A model generated the notes under the pieces. That model was given only the letters and a program-made list of their open reading frames with translations. It had not been told where the DNA came from and made no database searches. Both the position numbers and the translations under genes were made by a program. 64,000 bases of DNA, taken from Kondoa malvinella. Lineage: Eukaryota; Basidiomycota; Agaricostilbomycetes; Agaricostilbales; Kondoaceae. Each line of letters opens with the position of its first letter. The first letter of the stretch is position 1. Of the stretch, positions 34,155 to 46,457 are shown one piece after another. Location of the stretch: assembly GCA_039545315.1 (NCBI GenBank), contig BCIM01000002.1, positions 1,762,483 to 1,826,482 on the forward strand, given 5' to 3'.

Positions 34155-37100
34155 ATGAGCATACCAAATTCTGATCCATTCGAAAATGAGGAAGAGGAAG
34201 CTCTGGCCTCAGACAATGTGTACTGGGCAGGCACTGTCAACTCGGATCCTGCTAGTCCTAGTAGAGCAGAAGCATCTCAAGAGGTCTATCTCCCAATTGC
34301 ATCAACCTCGAAAGTAACTTTGGAAGACCTCAGATCACCTTTGCCAGAGCAGCAATTGCCTATGGCAGATGCAGACATGGAAGCTGATCTCGAAGACGAC
34401 GACTTGCCTCCTCCTCTGTCTTTCTCTCGGCCGCAGTCTGTTCTTCCACCAGATGATCAATTGCCTACTCAGATGTCCCCTGTCAGACCGGAAGACACAG
34501 TGGATGAAGCTTTCGACGTGGATATGCTCATTAGTCCTGCTCGCTCTCAAAATGATAATGCAGCACCAACGTTCTCTATCCCAACCTCGCCTTTATCGCT
34601 ACCGTCCTTGTCTCAATTGCATAGTCATGGCAGAATGACAACGGCACCAGGCACAAGCGCAGAGTCACCAGAGCCATCTCCTCCTGTTCACTGTCCCTCA
34701 AAGCCAATGTCATCGCCGGATTCGCTACCCTCTCTCTCGCAAATTCATCCAGTAACCACGCTCAGAGCGCCTCGAAGTCCTCCTGAGCATCACCAGCCAG
34801 TAACTCAGATGAGCAAGTCCAAAGCAGCATCTCTTGCGCTCGCTCATCCTCCCTCACCTCACATAGATGCCCAGCCTGCTCCTGACGCAGGCTACAAGCG
34901 AAGTCTCCGCCACAGAGCTCCGAAACAACTTATGCCCTACTCGATCGAACAAGCCGGGTACATCAACGCTTTGAACAGGAATCAATGGGAGGATGCGGTG
35001 GTCAAAGTCAGAACGGCGGATTGGACGGCTGAAGAACTGGCTGCCAGGAGAGCACAGCAATTAGCGAATGGTCAGGATGATCTCGAGGGTTGGTTAGAGT
35101 TGGAAGGCGGGATGGTAAGGCGGCTTGAAGATTCAGACCAGATTCCGCCTGTTGCAAGAGAAGCCCTCGAGAGCGTTAAGCGCAAACGGAGCTCGGCCGC
35201 AAGCAAAGAGTCGGAAAAGGAGATGGCCCTCCGCCGAGCTCTTGGAGGCCGCACAGATGGGGAATCTTCTGGTATAGCAGCTGCTCACAGCAGCTTAAGT
35301 CGTGCTAATGCTTGTTATAGAAGCAGACACATCTATTCCGGCTGAGCGCTCTACGCCCAAGCAGAAGCGACGGAAACCAGTGCAGTCTGCCAGTACTTCT
35401 CGCCAGCCACGAATCCATGCAAATCGAGAGCAATCAAGCAATGACCGTCAGTCCAACGAAAACCGGCCACGTCTTGCTACAATACCTCGGCTGGATAAGA
35501 AGGCTTCCAGCGCCAAGGAATACACTTCGATAACGGTGTCGGGTAGCTCGGCAACGTCAACATCCGATTCAGAGGATGCGGACCAGAACGGCATGTCAGG
35601 CGATCTGGACGCAAGCAGATCGCGTACTGTAGAACGGGTCATGCCCGAGCGCTTCAAGCTAGAGGGCAAGAGGAAGAAGCATCTTCGAGGCATGATGCCC
35701 GGCTCGTTCCTGAAAAAGGCAGAAAGTGACCTTCGCTTGATGGCACAAGAGCGCAAACAAGGCCAAAGACGACCTGAGTTGTTTGAGGTTGGCTCCGGCG
35801 ACGAGCAAGCAGAGGAAGGACCCGATCGATACAGGACAACAACGAAGCGCAAAAGACCAACCAAGGCCAGAGGAAATATACACGATGTCGAGACGCTGAC
35901 AGTGGAATCCTCAGCCTCTGCTTCAGCAACCGAAGAAGATATAGTCATTGGACGTCCTGCGATTCGAGCGAGAGAAGTGGCAGAGACGGATTCCGAGCAG
36001 GAAGAAATGCAGGTTGTGGCCTCGTGGCTTGTTGGGGAACTGCCGAATCATGCTAGCAAAAGATCCCGCGGAAGCGATCTCATCGACCGTTTGCTAGCTA
36101 GAAGTCGACAGCAACCTGCGCAGCGCAAGAAACTCAAGAGCAAGAACGCGGCGCGGCGCATGAAGGTCAGGCGCATCGACGAAGCGGTGGGTTCCGAGGA
36201 AGTCGCCGAGCTCGACTCGACGAGTCCCAAAATCAGTACACACCGTTTGCGAAGGGCATGCACTTCTCTGGCAGACGACAGTGCACTCTTTGGAGGTCAT
36301 CATGTGCGGCCGGATCAAGCATCGCAAACAGAAGAAGAGCCGGAGCGAAGATTTGAATCCGCACCTATGCCTATCCCTCCTGTGGACATTGATTTGGCAC
36401 GCCGAAACAGACCGCCGGCCAGCCTTACATCACCCTGGTCGCAATTCAACCAGTTCTCTTACGACTTCGATCTCGTCAAACTGCCTGCGGGCACAGCTCT
36501 CGCTTCCAATAGTCCCATCAGAAACGGAGATGCCGTTGAGCTGATTCAATTCCTCAAATCAACAGGCGCGGCTGCCCAAGCACAGCCTGCGATAGCGCCC
36601 TTTGGTATCTTGCTCGATTGGAGCATTGATCCGGCCACATTCATCTCACTACTTCCGCGGATCTTCGACCAATATCGTCAGAGCATCAGTGCCGACGCAC
36701 TTGATGCAGCCTTCTACTCCGCTCTCGAAAGTCTGGTGTCTCTGTTGAAATTTTCCGCCAATTACGTTACTAAACAGTTCGAAGAACCGACAGTCAATTA
36801 CGACATATGGGTTTTATTGCACGAGCAGCTTCAGCAGACAGATCAGTTCGTGAACGGCCCAGGCGCGCCTGAGTCGACCAGAAGAAGGATACTTTGCGCC
36901 TCGCTTGCGATTCACTGGTGCATAACCAAGATCTTGTTGCGGCTCCGCAAACAAGCCATCATCTCCGGTACAGACGTTGGCAAGTATTCAACGCCCAGCG
37001 AGAGTATCCAACGACTCGTTCGAGACCTTGTCGCATATGGTCCGAACGAGACCGGCAGAAGCGTAAAAAGTGCGGCCAGATCAAGTGCTTTTGGAGAAGG

Positions 37101-39679
37101 TGTCGATTATAGTGTGGAGATCTGGATCAGCTTGCTCCTACTTGTTCTCGACAAGGAAGTCTCTTCTGAAGCGGCCTTCACAATTCCTTTGCCTGAAGCG
37201 TTCTGGAAGTTGTCAATGGAAGAACTGGACCGCTCTAAGGCAGCAGCACATCCTACTCATCATGCCGTTGTTGCTATCGAAAGCGCCTGCTACTTGGCTA
37301 TGCTTCTTTCCTGTTTGTCACAAGTGTCAGTGACGGGTGTAGCTGCAGCAAGACCTCAGCTGCCTTGCCACTGGCCAGTCGTTACCAGAGCACTCGAACA
37401 GCTCAAGCTGTCGCAGCAACAGCTGAGTGCGCCTCTGTCAAAACTCGAAACGGCTCGCCGTGATGGATATCTGTGGACAATACTAGCACGAGTCCTGACA
37501 CTGAACCGCCGCTGGAGTTGGCGCCTCGACAGCAAGGACGGCATATCTACCAAGCTTTACGACCTCTTGAATCACAATTGCCTAGCCAATTTGGCGTTGG
37601 ATCGAAGCGACGAATTTCCGAGCTTTCTTCAGCACTTCACTGGCGAATTACCTCGGGACTTGTCGGCAGACGACACTTCTTTCACTATTCTGCTCAAGAT
37701 TCTCCATGCTCAGGTTCAAAATTTGCCAAGCAGTAATCTGCCTGATCACACAAAACTCATAGCTCGCATGCTGGCCCGTCTGACACCCATGAGGAAGCTG
37801 CCCTTTACCGAGAACGACTGCATGTTGGACTCGGACAGATCCGTTCTCGTACATCACTACAGCCTCTTCATGAGCTACACTATCTTTTCACCGTCGACCT
37901 CAGGGCAACGTTTTGCGCAATTGCGCAGTCTGCTGCGCTTCGAAGACGCCGACCATTTGTCCAAGTCTGTGCAAATTCGCGCCATGATGCATCTCGCCAA
38001 GATTCACCGCCAGCTCGGTATTGCTGTCCAGCCTTTGGTCGACTGGCTCGCTTCAGCATGCGATCATTTGGCCGTGCAGTTCGAGGCACAGAACAAGAGG
38101 AGAAGCTCAATTCTGAATGCGCCAGGAAAGTCGGCAGTCAAGGGCGGCAGCGTCATCAGGATAACTGCGGAGGAGCAACGCGAAGTCTCGACTATCAACA
38201 CTGCTAGCGGTCGACTTGCAATATCGTTTACCATGATCTTACGAGCGGTCCAGAATATCCTGCTTGCAAAGCCTCTTTTAGCACCACCAGACAGTACGCT
38301 ATACCCGGATTTGGCCTTGTTGCACCCTTGTAGGCTGGTCAATGCTTCTATCTTGCTTTGCTCATGTGTTTGACCAGCGTGGACATCCGCTCCCCTGAAT
38401 TCAAGCTTCGCCAGGGATCCGATGATCGGCACCGAAGTGTTGAAATGTCTGCAATGTTTCTTGAACCTCAGAACGTTTGCAATCGGACGGAAGGTTCAGG
38501 CAGAATCGTTTGACGAATTCGGCCTGGACGACTTCGACTTCAATGATCCGACGCTCAACGACATGATTGGGTTTCAAGCAAATGGGGATTCGGAAGCAGT
38601 TATGCGCACTCAGGACAGGGCACTCGCCCAGGTCAGCAGGCTCGCTCGCAATTCCTTTCTGGCACTTACATCGCTGTGATAGCTGATCAAAGAGCATTAT
38701 TCTCCGGCAATCTACAAGTTGCTTTCGAGCATCTATACAGCCGATTTACCTCAGAAAGGAGCCCCACCTGCTGTCAACGCAGCAACGGAACGTCATGTAG
38801 AGTACACTGCCCAGCTCGTGTCTTGTTGGGTCGCTTGTGCGAATGTTCTCGTGGAAAATGACCTCAAGGTATGCTTTGTTCGATGGAAATCATATGGCGC
38901 TCAACACGATACAGAGCTGGGCCACCTATCTTAACTTTGGCGATGAGAGCTTCAGGCGTATTCCTGATCCAGTTGGCCGTCGAGAAGTCTCTGTGTTCTT
39001 CGCTCTCGAGTTGAGCAAAATCGATGTTGGGGCTTTCAAGGTGAATACCAAAGCTTCTTCCCGCAGAAAAATGACTAACGCGCTTGTTCAGGCCAACCTG
39101 AACGAGATGATCGGAATCTGGTTCGACACTGTCATGCTGCGGACGATCTCGGTGCAGCATTTGCTTACTGGCGCTCTGCTCAACGCGCTACCAAGCGATG
39201 ACGCACTTATGGGCAATGTTTTTATCGGTAGAGAGCCTGACGATGACAGCTACGCGTTTCCGCTCGCGTCGTGGCAGGAGGACCGTTTAAGGGTGCTGGA
39301 CGGTATGCACATCTCGGGCCGCGACTTGTGATTGCGCTGATGCGACGTGATTCAGCCGTGTTCGATAACATGAACAAAATTCTATCGGGCGGCAGTGCAC
39401 CTGGGCATCGTTCTGTGACGTCGAGCACAATCTTTGGCCTGATCAACTCACTAGCTAGCTCGATGCGAGATAGTCTGGACGTACGTCTGCCTCTCAAATT
39501 CTTACCAGGGCACTGATTGACCAGCATCAATCAAGGCTTGCGCAAGCCAGGACGGACAGGCCAAAACAGTATACACTGCTGTTTGCATCGAGCTCTACCG
39601 GCGACTGAAAGCAAGAGCTGGACCTCAAGTGAATGAACGCAGTGTGCCGAATTTACGACTGATAGCTGGTCTGGTGTGA
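34155..39679 (+). CDS. MMS22: DNA-replication repair protein Mms22/Mus7
   Basis: Exons: 34155-35271, 35321-38329, 38378-38631, 38683-38868, 38915-39040, 39092-39302, 39356-39480, 39551-39679; about 1718 residues. Long acidic, Ser/Pro-rich N-terminal region with a conserved box (KRSLRHRAPKQLMPYSIEQA), later MMPGSFLKKAESDLR, then the helical Mus7/Mms22 domain (YDFDLVKLPAGTALASNSPI, AQPAIAPFGILLDWSIDPA, FGDESFRRIPDPVGRREVSV). Mms22 is the substrate adaptor of the Rtt101/Cul8 ubiquitin ligase and helps stalled replication forks restart. The last acceptor is unsure: the site at 39550 gives YTAVCIELYRRLKARAG, while the nearer site at 39524 gives a shorter tail ending at 39608. Confidence 0.85.
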
Positions 39680-39730
39680 TTTTTGTAACCCAATTTATAC
39701 AAATATGTGCGGTGCGATGTATACAAAACA

Positions 39731-40350
39731 TTACTGAGCGGGCAGCAACTGTTCTTCATCTCTGCCCGCGTAAAACTAGATGCGAGAGCTGAGACCGGAC
39801 TACTTATCAGTCGAGCAGAAGGAGTACATACCTTGTCTAGGAAAGTAACTGGTCTTGCTGGTGCTTCTTCTTCGGCGAACCAACGCATGAGATGCGAATC
39901 TGTTGCTCGCCGCTGTCAGAGACTGCAACAGACGCTGCCTGGTTGCTGCGGAAACACACCCATCTTCCAGCTGTCAGGAGCACTCGATTCAGTTTTAAAG
40001 CACCTAGACGAATGCATGGAGGGCACTAACGCATTCATGACTTCCTGATACTCCTGATGCCCTTTGAGCAAGAGAATGTCGACCGTTTCCAAATCGTCTA
40101 TTTTGGCATTGCGCTCAAACTGTTGTCGCACCTTTGCGCGAATGTTTGAAGGATGCAGGTCAACCGGGTAGAGAATTGTAATTTCAGGTGCTGAACGGAA
40201 CCAAGCGCGATATTGTGCTCTGGAGCGAGCTCTTGCGACTGGCCATGAGCCTATATCCGTTTATTAGAGACTTTGGCAGAGATTATTGGTTCAAAGTAAT
40301 TTACCGCTGCTCTGAGTCACTTTGGCCAATCGTGCTGGTATTGTGGCCAT
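39731..40350 (-). CDS. NDUFA6: Complex I LYR-family subunit NDUFA6 (B14)
   Basis: Exons in transcript order: 40350-40305, 40238-40031, 39970-39960, 39899-39832, 39775-39731; 125 residues. Family pattern: N-terminal helix (RSRAQYRAWFRSAPEI), IRAKVRQQFERN, DDLETVDILLLKGHQEYQEV, then WKMDSHLMRWFAEEEAPARP, FLDKFYAGRDEE. The usual Leu-Tyr-Arg triad appears here as Ala-Gln-Tyr-Arg. NDUFA6 binds the mitochondrial acyl carrier protein and anchors it on the peripheral arm of complex I. The third exon is an 11-nt microexon that restores the conserved tryptophan. It converges on MMS22, with 51 bp between the stops. Confidence 0.92.
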
Positions 40351-40970
40351 GGCTTGTGCTGCTTCACAGAGTAGTGACAGTAGTGACAGTGTAAAAGAGC
40401 AGGAAGAGGACCGGCGTGTTGACCGAAGGGGGAACGACGTCCAAGCCGCTGCCCTTCTCGTCTCTCGCTCTGCCAAACCGACATCAGACAGACTTGTCAC
40501 AAGATATCAAAAGTTAGTGTTCTCTCTCTTCGGTTGCGACTCGGCTTTCGTCTGCTTTGCCCTTACTGGTCGAGGGCGCGCTTGTTTGCTTCTTTTGGGA
40601 CTTCAAAAGAGCAGCGTTGGCCTCTTTATGCACGTACTTGGTCTGTATGCATGCAACGAAGGACGGCAAGAGCAAGGATTTCAGTCATAAAGGCATTTAA
40701 ATGGGCTGGCTGGCCCGCTTTCCTTGCGCGCGTGCTGATGCCCAAGCGTTGCCTCCTTTATCCTCTTTCAGCGTCTCGCAAGCATTGGTACTCATACTCG
40801 ACGAGCGTCGTCCTCTTGAAGATCGTATTCATCACGCAAAAGCAGATTGCTCATGTTGTAGCTGTGTTGTGTGCATTACAGAAACGGTCAAGTTTTGGTC
40901 AAAATAACGGTCGATTCTGAAGCAAAAACACCTGCACCAGCTCTAGAATAATAGCAAGAACTTGTCAGCA
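40351..40970. other. 620-bp interval between NDUFA6 and CDC42, gene content unclear
   Basis: This is the shared 5' region of two divergent genes. Short open frames occur on both strands. On the plus strand one starts at an ATG (40349-40351) that overlaps the NDUFA6 start codon inside the palindrome CCATGG. On the minus strand a Lys-rich frame (KYVHKEANAALLKSQKK) ends near 40510. Neither can be extended into a convincing spliced gene. Confidence 0.4.
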
Positions 40971-41868
<898 letters not shown>

Positions 41869-42042
41869 TTCACCTGGCTATCGGTATACCACTCTCACCA
41901 CGCATTGTTTCTCATTATGAGCGTCTTCACTTTCGATTGGACTGTCTTGTCGGGCGTTAGCTTTAGTGACCACATAATTGCCGTCGTAAACCTGTATTTT
42001 CATTTGTCAACCCTTCATCACGGACAACCAGATCAACCCATC

Positions 42043-43074
42043 ATGAGGGCCTCTATACCACGCTTGTTTCACTACACCATCCCACAGGCCAGCACATCTG
42101 CTGTTCCAGTCACTTTTCCAGCATCCGAGGTCAGCCAAGGTCGAGGTCGACGAATAGGCGCTGTTGCGATCAAGAAAGGCATGACTGCATTATGGGACGC
42201 CGTAGGGACAAGAGTGCCGTGTACTGTGCTTCAGGTGAGCTTCTGTTCAGGTTTTACAATACAGAGTCTGAGGAGAGTTGGGCGGGCAGATGGAAGATGT
42301 CCAAGTCGTCTCGCACCGTACAAAAGGCTATACAGCAGTCGAAGTCGGTTGCTCTGATCAAACGGACAGAAGAACCAATTCGGCTCTGCTGGGCCACTTT
42401 CGCAAGGCTGGCGTCAAGCCTAAAATGAAGACTTTGGAATTCATGGTTGACCCTCATAGGATGGCTGCTGTAGGCAAGTGTCTGTTTGCCAGCCCCCTGA
42501 AAAGTTGCCTGATACTTTATGGCATATCAGGATCCGTAATCAAGCCGGCGCATTTCGTCCCAGGCCAATACCTTGATGTCCAAGCAAAGAGGTGCGTAGA
42601 CTTGCAACAATACTCTCCCGCCCTGTACTCATTCTTTTATGCTATTCCAGTGTTGGCAAAGGTTTTGCGGGTGTCATGAAGCGTCATGGCTTTGCCGGTC
42701 TGCGCGCCTCGCATGGTGTATCGATATCGCATCGGTCGCATGGGTCAACGGGACAACATCAAGATCCTGGCCGTGTCTTTCCAGGAAAGAAGATGGCCGG
42801 TCGCATGGGCAACAAGCTACGCACTACTCAGAACCTTCTTCTGCTGCGAATCGACAACAAGGAGAACCTGCTCTATATCAAAGGATGCATTCCAGGACCG
42901 GATGGGTCTTTTGTCAGAGTCCAAGATAGCGTCAAGAAGGCTTTGGCGAAGAATGAGTTCGGGGTAGAAACATTACCGACTTGTGGATCTGTCAAGCTGC
43001 TGAATCAATTGGGCTTGGCTGATACGGAGGCTCAGCTGCGAGTCATGACTAAAGCTGGTCTGACTGCGCAGTGA
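42043..43074 (+). CDS. MRPL9: Mitochondrial ribosomal protein uL3m (MRPL9)
   Basis: Exons: 42043-42234, 42290-42473, 42531-42591, 42651-43074; 286 residues. uL3 family pattern: [50 protein letters not shown], then [14 protein letters not shown] and [17 protein letters not shown]. The head ([17 protein letters not shown]) has no acidic residue, as in a mitochondrial presequence, and the protein is about 100 residues shorter than cytosolic uL3. It is part of the large mitochondrial ribosomal subunit near the peptidyl-transferase centre. The intron at 42474 has a GC donor (GTAG|GCAAGT); the only in-frame reading into the conserved FVPGQY box uses it. Confidence 0.93.
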
Positions 43075-43202
43075 GGATCAAAGGGTAGTGTAAAAATGGC
43101 AGACACTTCTTGTATGCATGAGCGATGTAAAGAATACTGCTGGTGAAAACGAAGACCGGATGTTGCTCTCGAGTTGATCGATTCACTTATTGTTGCGCAA
43201 CC

Positions 43203-43820
43203 ATGTCTTCTCTCATAATACAAGACGTCCAATGCACATCGGCTGCCTTTTCGCAATGCATGGAAATAAGAATGGCAGTCTTCGTGGATGAGCAAGGTTA
43301 CAGTGCAGAAGAGGAAGCCGACGGGCTGGATTTGGCTCACAGGCATTTGCTCTGTATAGACCAATCTGTCGAAGATCCAGTGCGGCCAATTAGAGCGTAA
43401 ATGTATATGTGACTGATCTGGGTATCAGGTGGGAACGCTAAGATATCTGTTGAATTACAAGGAAGAAGCTGGAATTACAAAAGTGGGCCGCTTAGGTGAC
43501 TCTTCCGCTGATCTAGTTTGGCCTGTTCTTGACTGGATGCGGATGCTCTCTAGCTGTGCTGGCGCGGCATCGCAAGAGAGGGGCAGCGAAATTGTTGATG
43601 CGCGCCTTGGAAAGCAAGATCAGCGAGATTGGACAGAGAAAGATTGTGCTGCACTCACAAGTGCACGCAATACCCTTCTATCAGTCGTCAGTGTTTCTGC
43701 TTCGCGACTGCGTGTCGGTGATGAGTATTCACTTTCCCAAGACTCGGGTACCACACGACCGGTCCAGAGTATCTGGAAGATGGACAACCGCACGTAACAA
43801 TGATAAAGACGTTGGTGTAA
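43203..43820 (+). CDS. GNAT-family N-acetyltransferase
   Basis: Exons: 43203-43379, 43429-43495, 43554-43686, 43742-43820; 151 residues. The usual small GNAT layout is visible: MEIRMAVFVDEQGY near the N-terminus, VGTLRYLLNY as beta-4, the acetyl-CoA loop LARHRKRGAAKLLM, LHSQVHAIPFYQSLGY, and an EDGQPHVTMIK strand at the end. The pattern F-V-D-E-Q-G-Y with HVTM at the C-terminus is that of fungal YjcF/ElaA-like acetyltransferases. The substrate is unknown. The donor choices GTGCGG (43380) and GTCAGT (43687) keep one frame throughout. Confidence 0.87.
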
Positions 43821-43927
43821 TAATAAGGAAGTCTAGGGCCTACATCGCATTTAGCAGGCCTTCTCATGCAATGCCGTTATGAGATTGCAAAAATCGACTC
43901 CGGCGTCTACCAGATGTCTTAGGTGGG

Positions 43928-44479
43928 CTACAAAAACCTCACACCTCGCCAATTTGCTCTTGAGATTCCACTATCGCTTCGAGGCCTTCTTTTGCCTAGC
44001 TTCCCGAATGCGACTTGCCAAGGAGATACACCCTTGGTGCAGTCTCTAGCGATTAGTTTCTGTGGTACATTGGGTGACAGGAATCTGTGGAAGTCTGGCA
44101 ATTGTCCAAAATAGTAGGCTGATCTCCCTTTCAGCCACGAGCCACCATCAGCAAACAGTCTTGTCGCCATGTAGGCAACAAGCTGCGCGGACGCAAGATC
44201 TGGTTCCACCAGGTGTTTCTTGACGCGTTGTATAGTGGACGTCTCGAGCTTCTTGGCTGCCTGTTGACGAAGAGCATCAAAGTGCGGGCGGTCGATGAAG
44301 ACATGATGAGCGGTTTCGCAGTCTCCTTTACAGTTTGCGCACCTAGGGTCACTTTTGTCCGAGTCAAACCGGTCTGCCCATAGTGCTCGTGTAGGTAGTT
44401 GGCCGCTGCGGGCTTGGAGTTGTACTAGCACTGTGTAACCGGCCAGACTATATAGGTACGGTCCCTCAGGCTGCGGCAA
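43928..44479 (-). mobile_element. Non-LTR retrotransposon 3' fragment with RT-associated zinc-binding region
   Basis: Open frame of 183 residues with the pattern found after the reverse transcriptase of fungal LINE-type elements: a helical lead (TVLVQLQARSGQLPTRALWA), a degenerate zinc knuckle (CANCKGDCETAHHVFID; CANC near 44341), and a following helix (FDALRQQAAKKL). The final cysteine of the knuckle is not where expected. No intact start or upstream RT frame is joined to it, so this is a broken copy. Confidence 0.6.
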
Positions 44480-46430
44480 CGGGCAGTATTCTAGAGCTGT
44501 GTCGAGGACGCCCTTTGATCGAAACGGAGCTCCTGTAGCTGTTGTTCAACCATCAGGTCTTGCACTATCTCGCGACAGTGTTCATCTACATACTCTGTCG
44601 AAATGCTGTAACGAATGAATTCGGGTAATGTGAAAGTTGGAAAGTCAAGATCAAGGTGTGGATGAGTGTGAGCAAGTCGAGCCGCTGTGTCGGCCCAACT
44701 ATTAAGCTGAGTTTGGAAGAGGCTTTATCTTGGTGGGCGGCGGTATGCTGGATGTCGAGGTGAGTATTCTTCTTGGAGAACCATGTCGAGACATTTGTAG
44801 AACGTGCGGTTAGGAAGGAAGGAAGGCAAAGCTCGCCAGTCTACAAATCCCCGTATCGGTCTGACCGAGTTTAGGTGGTCCGATAGCCGAAGGGACTTAC
44901 GAGGAAGCGCGGGCAGATTGCTGCAAAGTTCGTCATCTATATAGCCGTCGCGATATGACCGAAAATCACGCCTTGTTGGATAGTGGCCTTGGGGTAGTTG
45001 AGGTGGATGCGGAGTTCGGCAGGGCCGACAATGGCAGAAGGCAAGATCGATCAGTCACTTCTGCCATAGGCCCGTCAGAGCCGTAGGTCATAGGGGCATC
45101 CGGCTCAGCTGACCTGTGGAGAAGGATGTTGGCTATTCTTGTGCGTAGGAGGACGTCTAAGATGTCTTCCTTAAAGCGCGGCACTCGCTGAGCGATCGTT
45201 AGTAGGGACTGTGTGTCACCTTCCACCTATAGGTGAATCTCCTGCAAGGACGTCAGCCATTAAAAGACACGAGAAATGGCACGAAGACAGCCCATGAGCA
45301 GGGTGGGTGGCCTTTATGTAGCAGACTGGTCAGGTCTAGTATTGTCAATTCTCGGCCATGGTAGGTCTGCAAAGACGCAATCGCTGTACGTAGGAGTTGA
45401 GAAGGTTCTCCGAGCGACCGAGTGAGGGCGTGGTTCGCAGAAACGCCTTCGCCGCCAAGTGACTGATCAGTTTGTCGCAGTTCCAACCCGTAAATGCGCA
45501 TTTCAGCTGCCGCAACAAGCCGGGGGTACGGAATGCGACCATGAACAGTGCGAGGACTCAGCGCTGTTGTGGAGGCGGAAATGAAGGGGTTCGGGCACGC
45601 GTTCAGGATGCAGCGCCAGTTGGCAAGAGTGATGCGAGACATCCGACAAAACAGTTCAATGTTGTGTTGAGGCCTCTTTGAAGTCTGTAGATCGCTAGGT
45701 TGTAGTATTCCTTGATAAGACTGGCGATCTGTCGGTCAAGCTGGTCGTCTTGTTTGGACGTGATGGTTTAGAGCCTTAGCTCAGCTTTGAAAGACGAGTA
45801 GAGCAACGAGACAAGTACTCGACGTAGGGCTGCAATAGGAAGCCGCTTCGATTGCACGGGTAGGAAGAAGTTGGCAATCATGTTTCCGCAGAGGTGGAAG
45901 CGTTTGTCGCAATCCCGAATGTTTGTGCGCAGAAACTCTGGAGAGAGGACAGGTATGTCGTAGTGCTCATGATCTCTCATGTCAATGGCAATGGCAATGA
46001 GCGCTGGCGTATCCGATGCTGGTCCAAGAACGCTAACGGCCGTTTTGCTGGCTTGAGTTCAGTCCGTCTGAGCAATGTACGCCCTTTCAAAGTGGTCCAG
46101 GAGCTTGGCTTTAATGAGGAGAGCGGGTGTGGTCGCATCGAAGAGAAGGCTGTCGTCCATAGCGTTCGTAGATGATAGTTTGAGGACAAGCTTGTCATCA
46201 GAATTTCAGGAGTGCGGACCTGTGTAGCTTTGTCATGACGAGCCTGCAGCAGTACGATCGGCTGTCCAATGATCTCCCATCCCTGAACGTATGCACTTTT
46301 GACTCGAACATCCACTACTATGCTTGGGCAGGACAATCCTTCCTCAGAAGCCCACACCATGATGGACGCAGATGAGCAAACAGCACAGCGCATAGGTTGG
46401 CCCTCTTCATTCCGGTAAAGAGAGTTCAAG
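44480..46430 (-). pseudogene. Decayed mobile-element-like region with interrupted frames
   Basis: About 2 kb upstream (in transcript sense) of the zinc-knuckle fragment. Several minus-strand open frames of 70-150 codons (for example 44966-45226, 45253-45642, 45768-45980, 45977-46429) lie in shifting frames with few clear splice sites between them. I cannot read reverse-transcriptase catalytic motifs in them. Position and orientation suggest the rest of the same broken retroelement, but an unrelated degenerate gene is possible. A short AAGG-type run lies near 44808-44826. Confidence 0.4.
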
Positions 46431-46457
46431 ATTTGACTTGCAAATTGTAAATATCAG

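Noticed and set aside
35448..35948. 166-codon minus-strand frame in the MMS22 gene
   Set aside because: Lies opposite the Ser/acidic-rich coding region; no splice signals or domain.
40349..40690. Plus-strand frame whose ATG overlaps the NDUFA6 start codon in CCATGG
   Set aside because: Low-complexity Ser/Asp/Arg start, no recognisable domain, and none of the tested splice joins gives a convincing continuation. It is probably the antisense of the NDUFA6 5' leader.
40500..40920. Possible small Lys-rich minus-strand gene (KYVHKEANAALLKSQKK)
   Set aside because: The exon looks coding, but no upstream exon with a proper donor and matching phase could be found.
46359..46414. ATG-led exon ending in GTAAAG as first exon of MET2
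   Set aside because: Its phase does not match the exon that starts at 46458; joining them breaks the frame.
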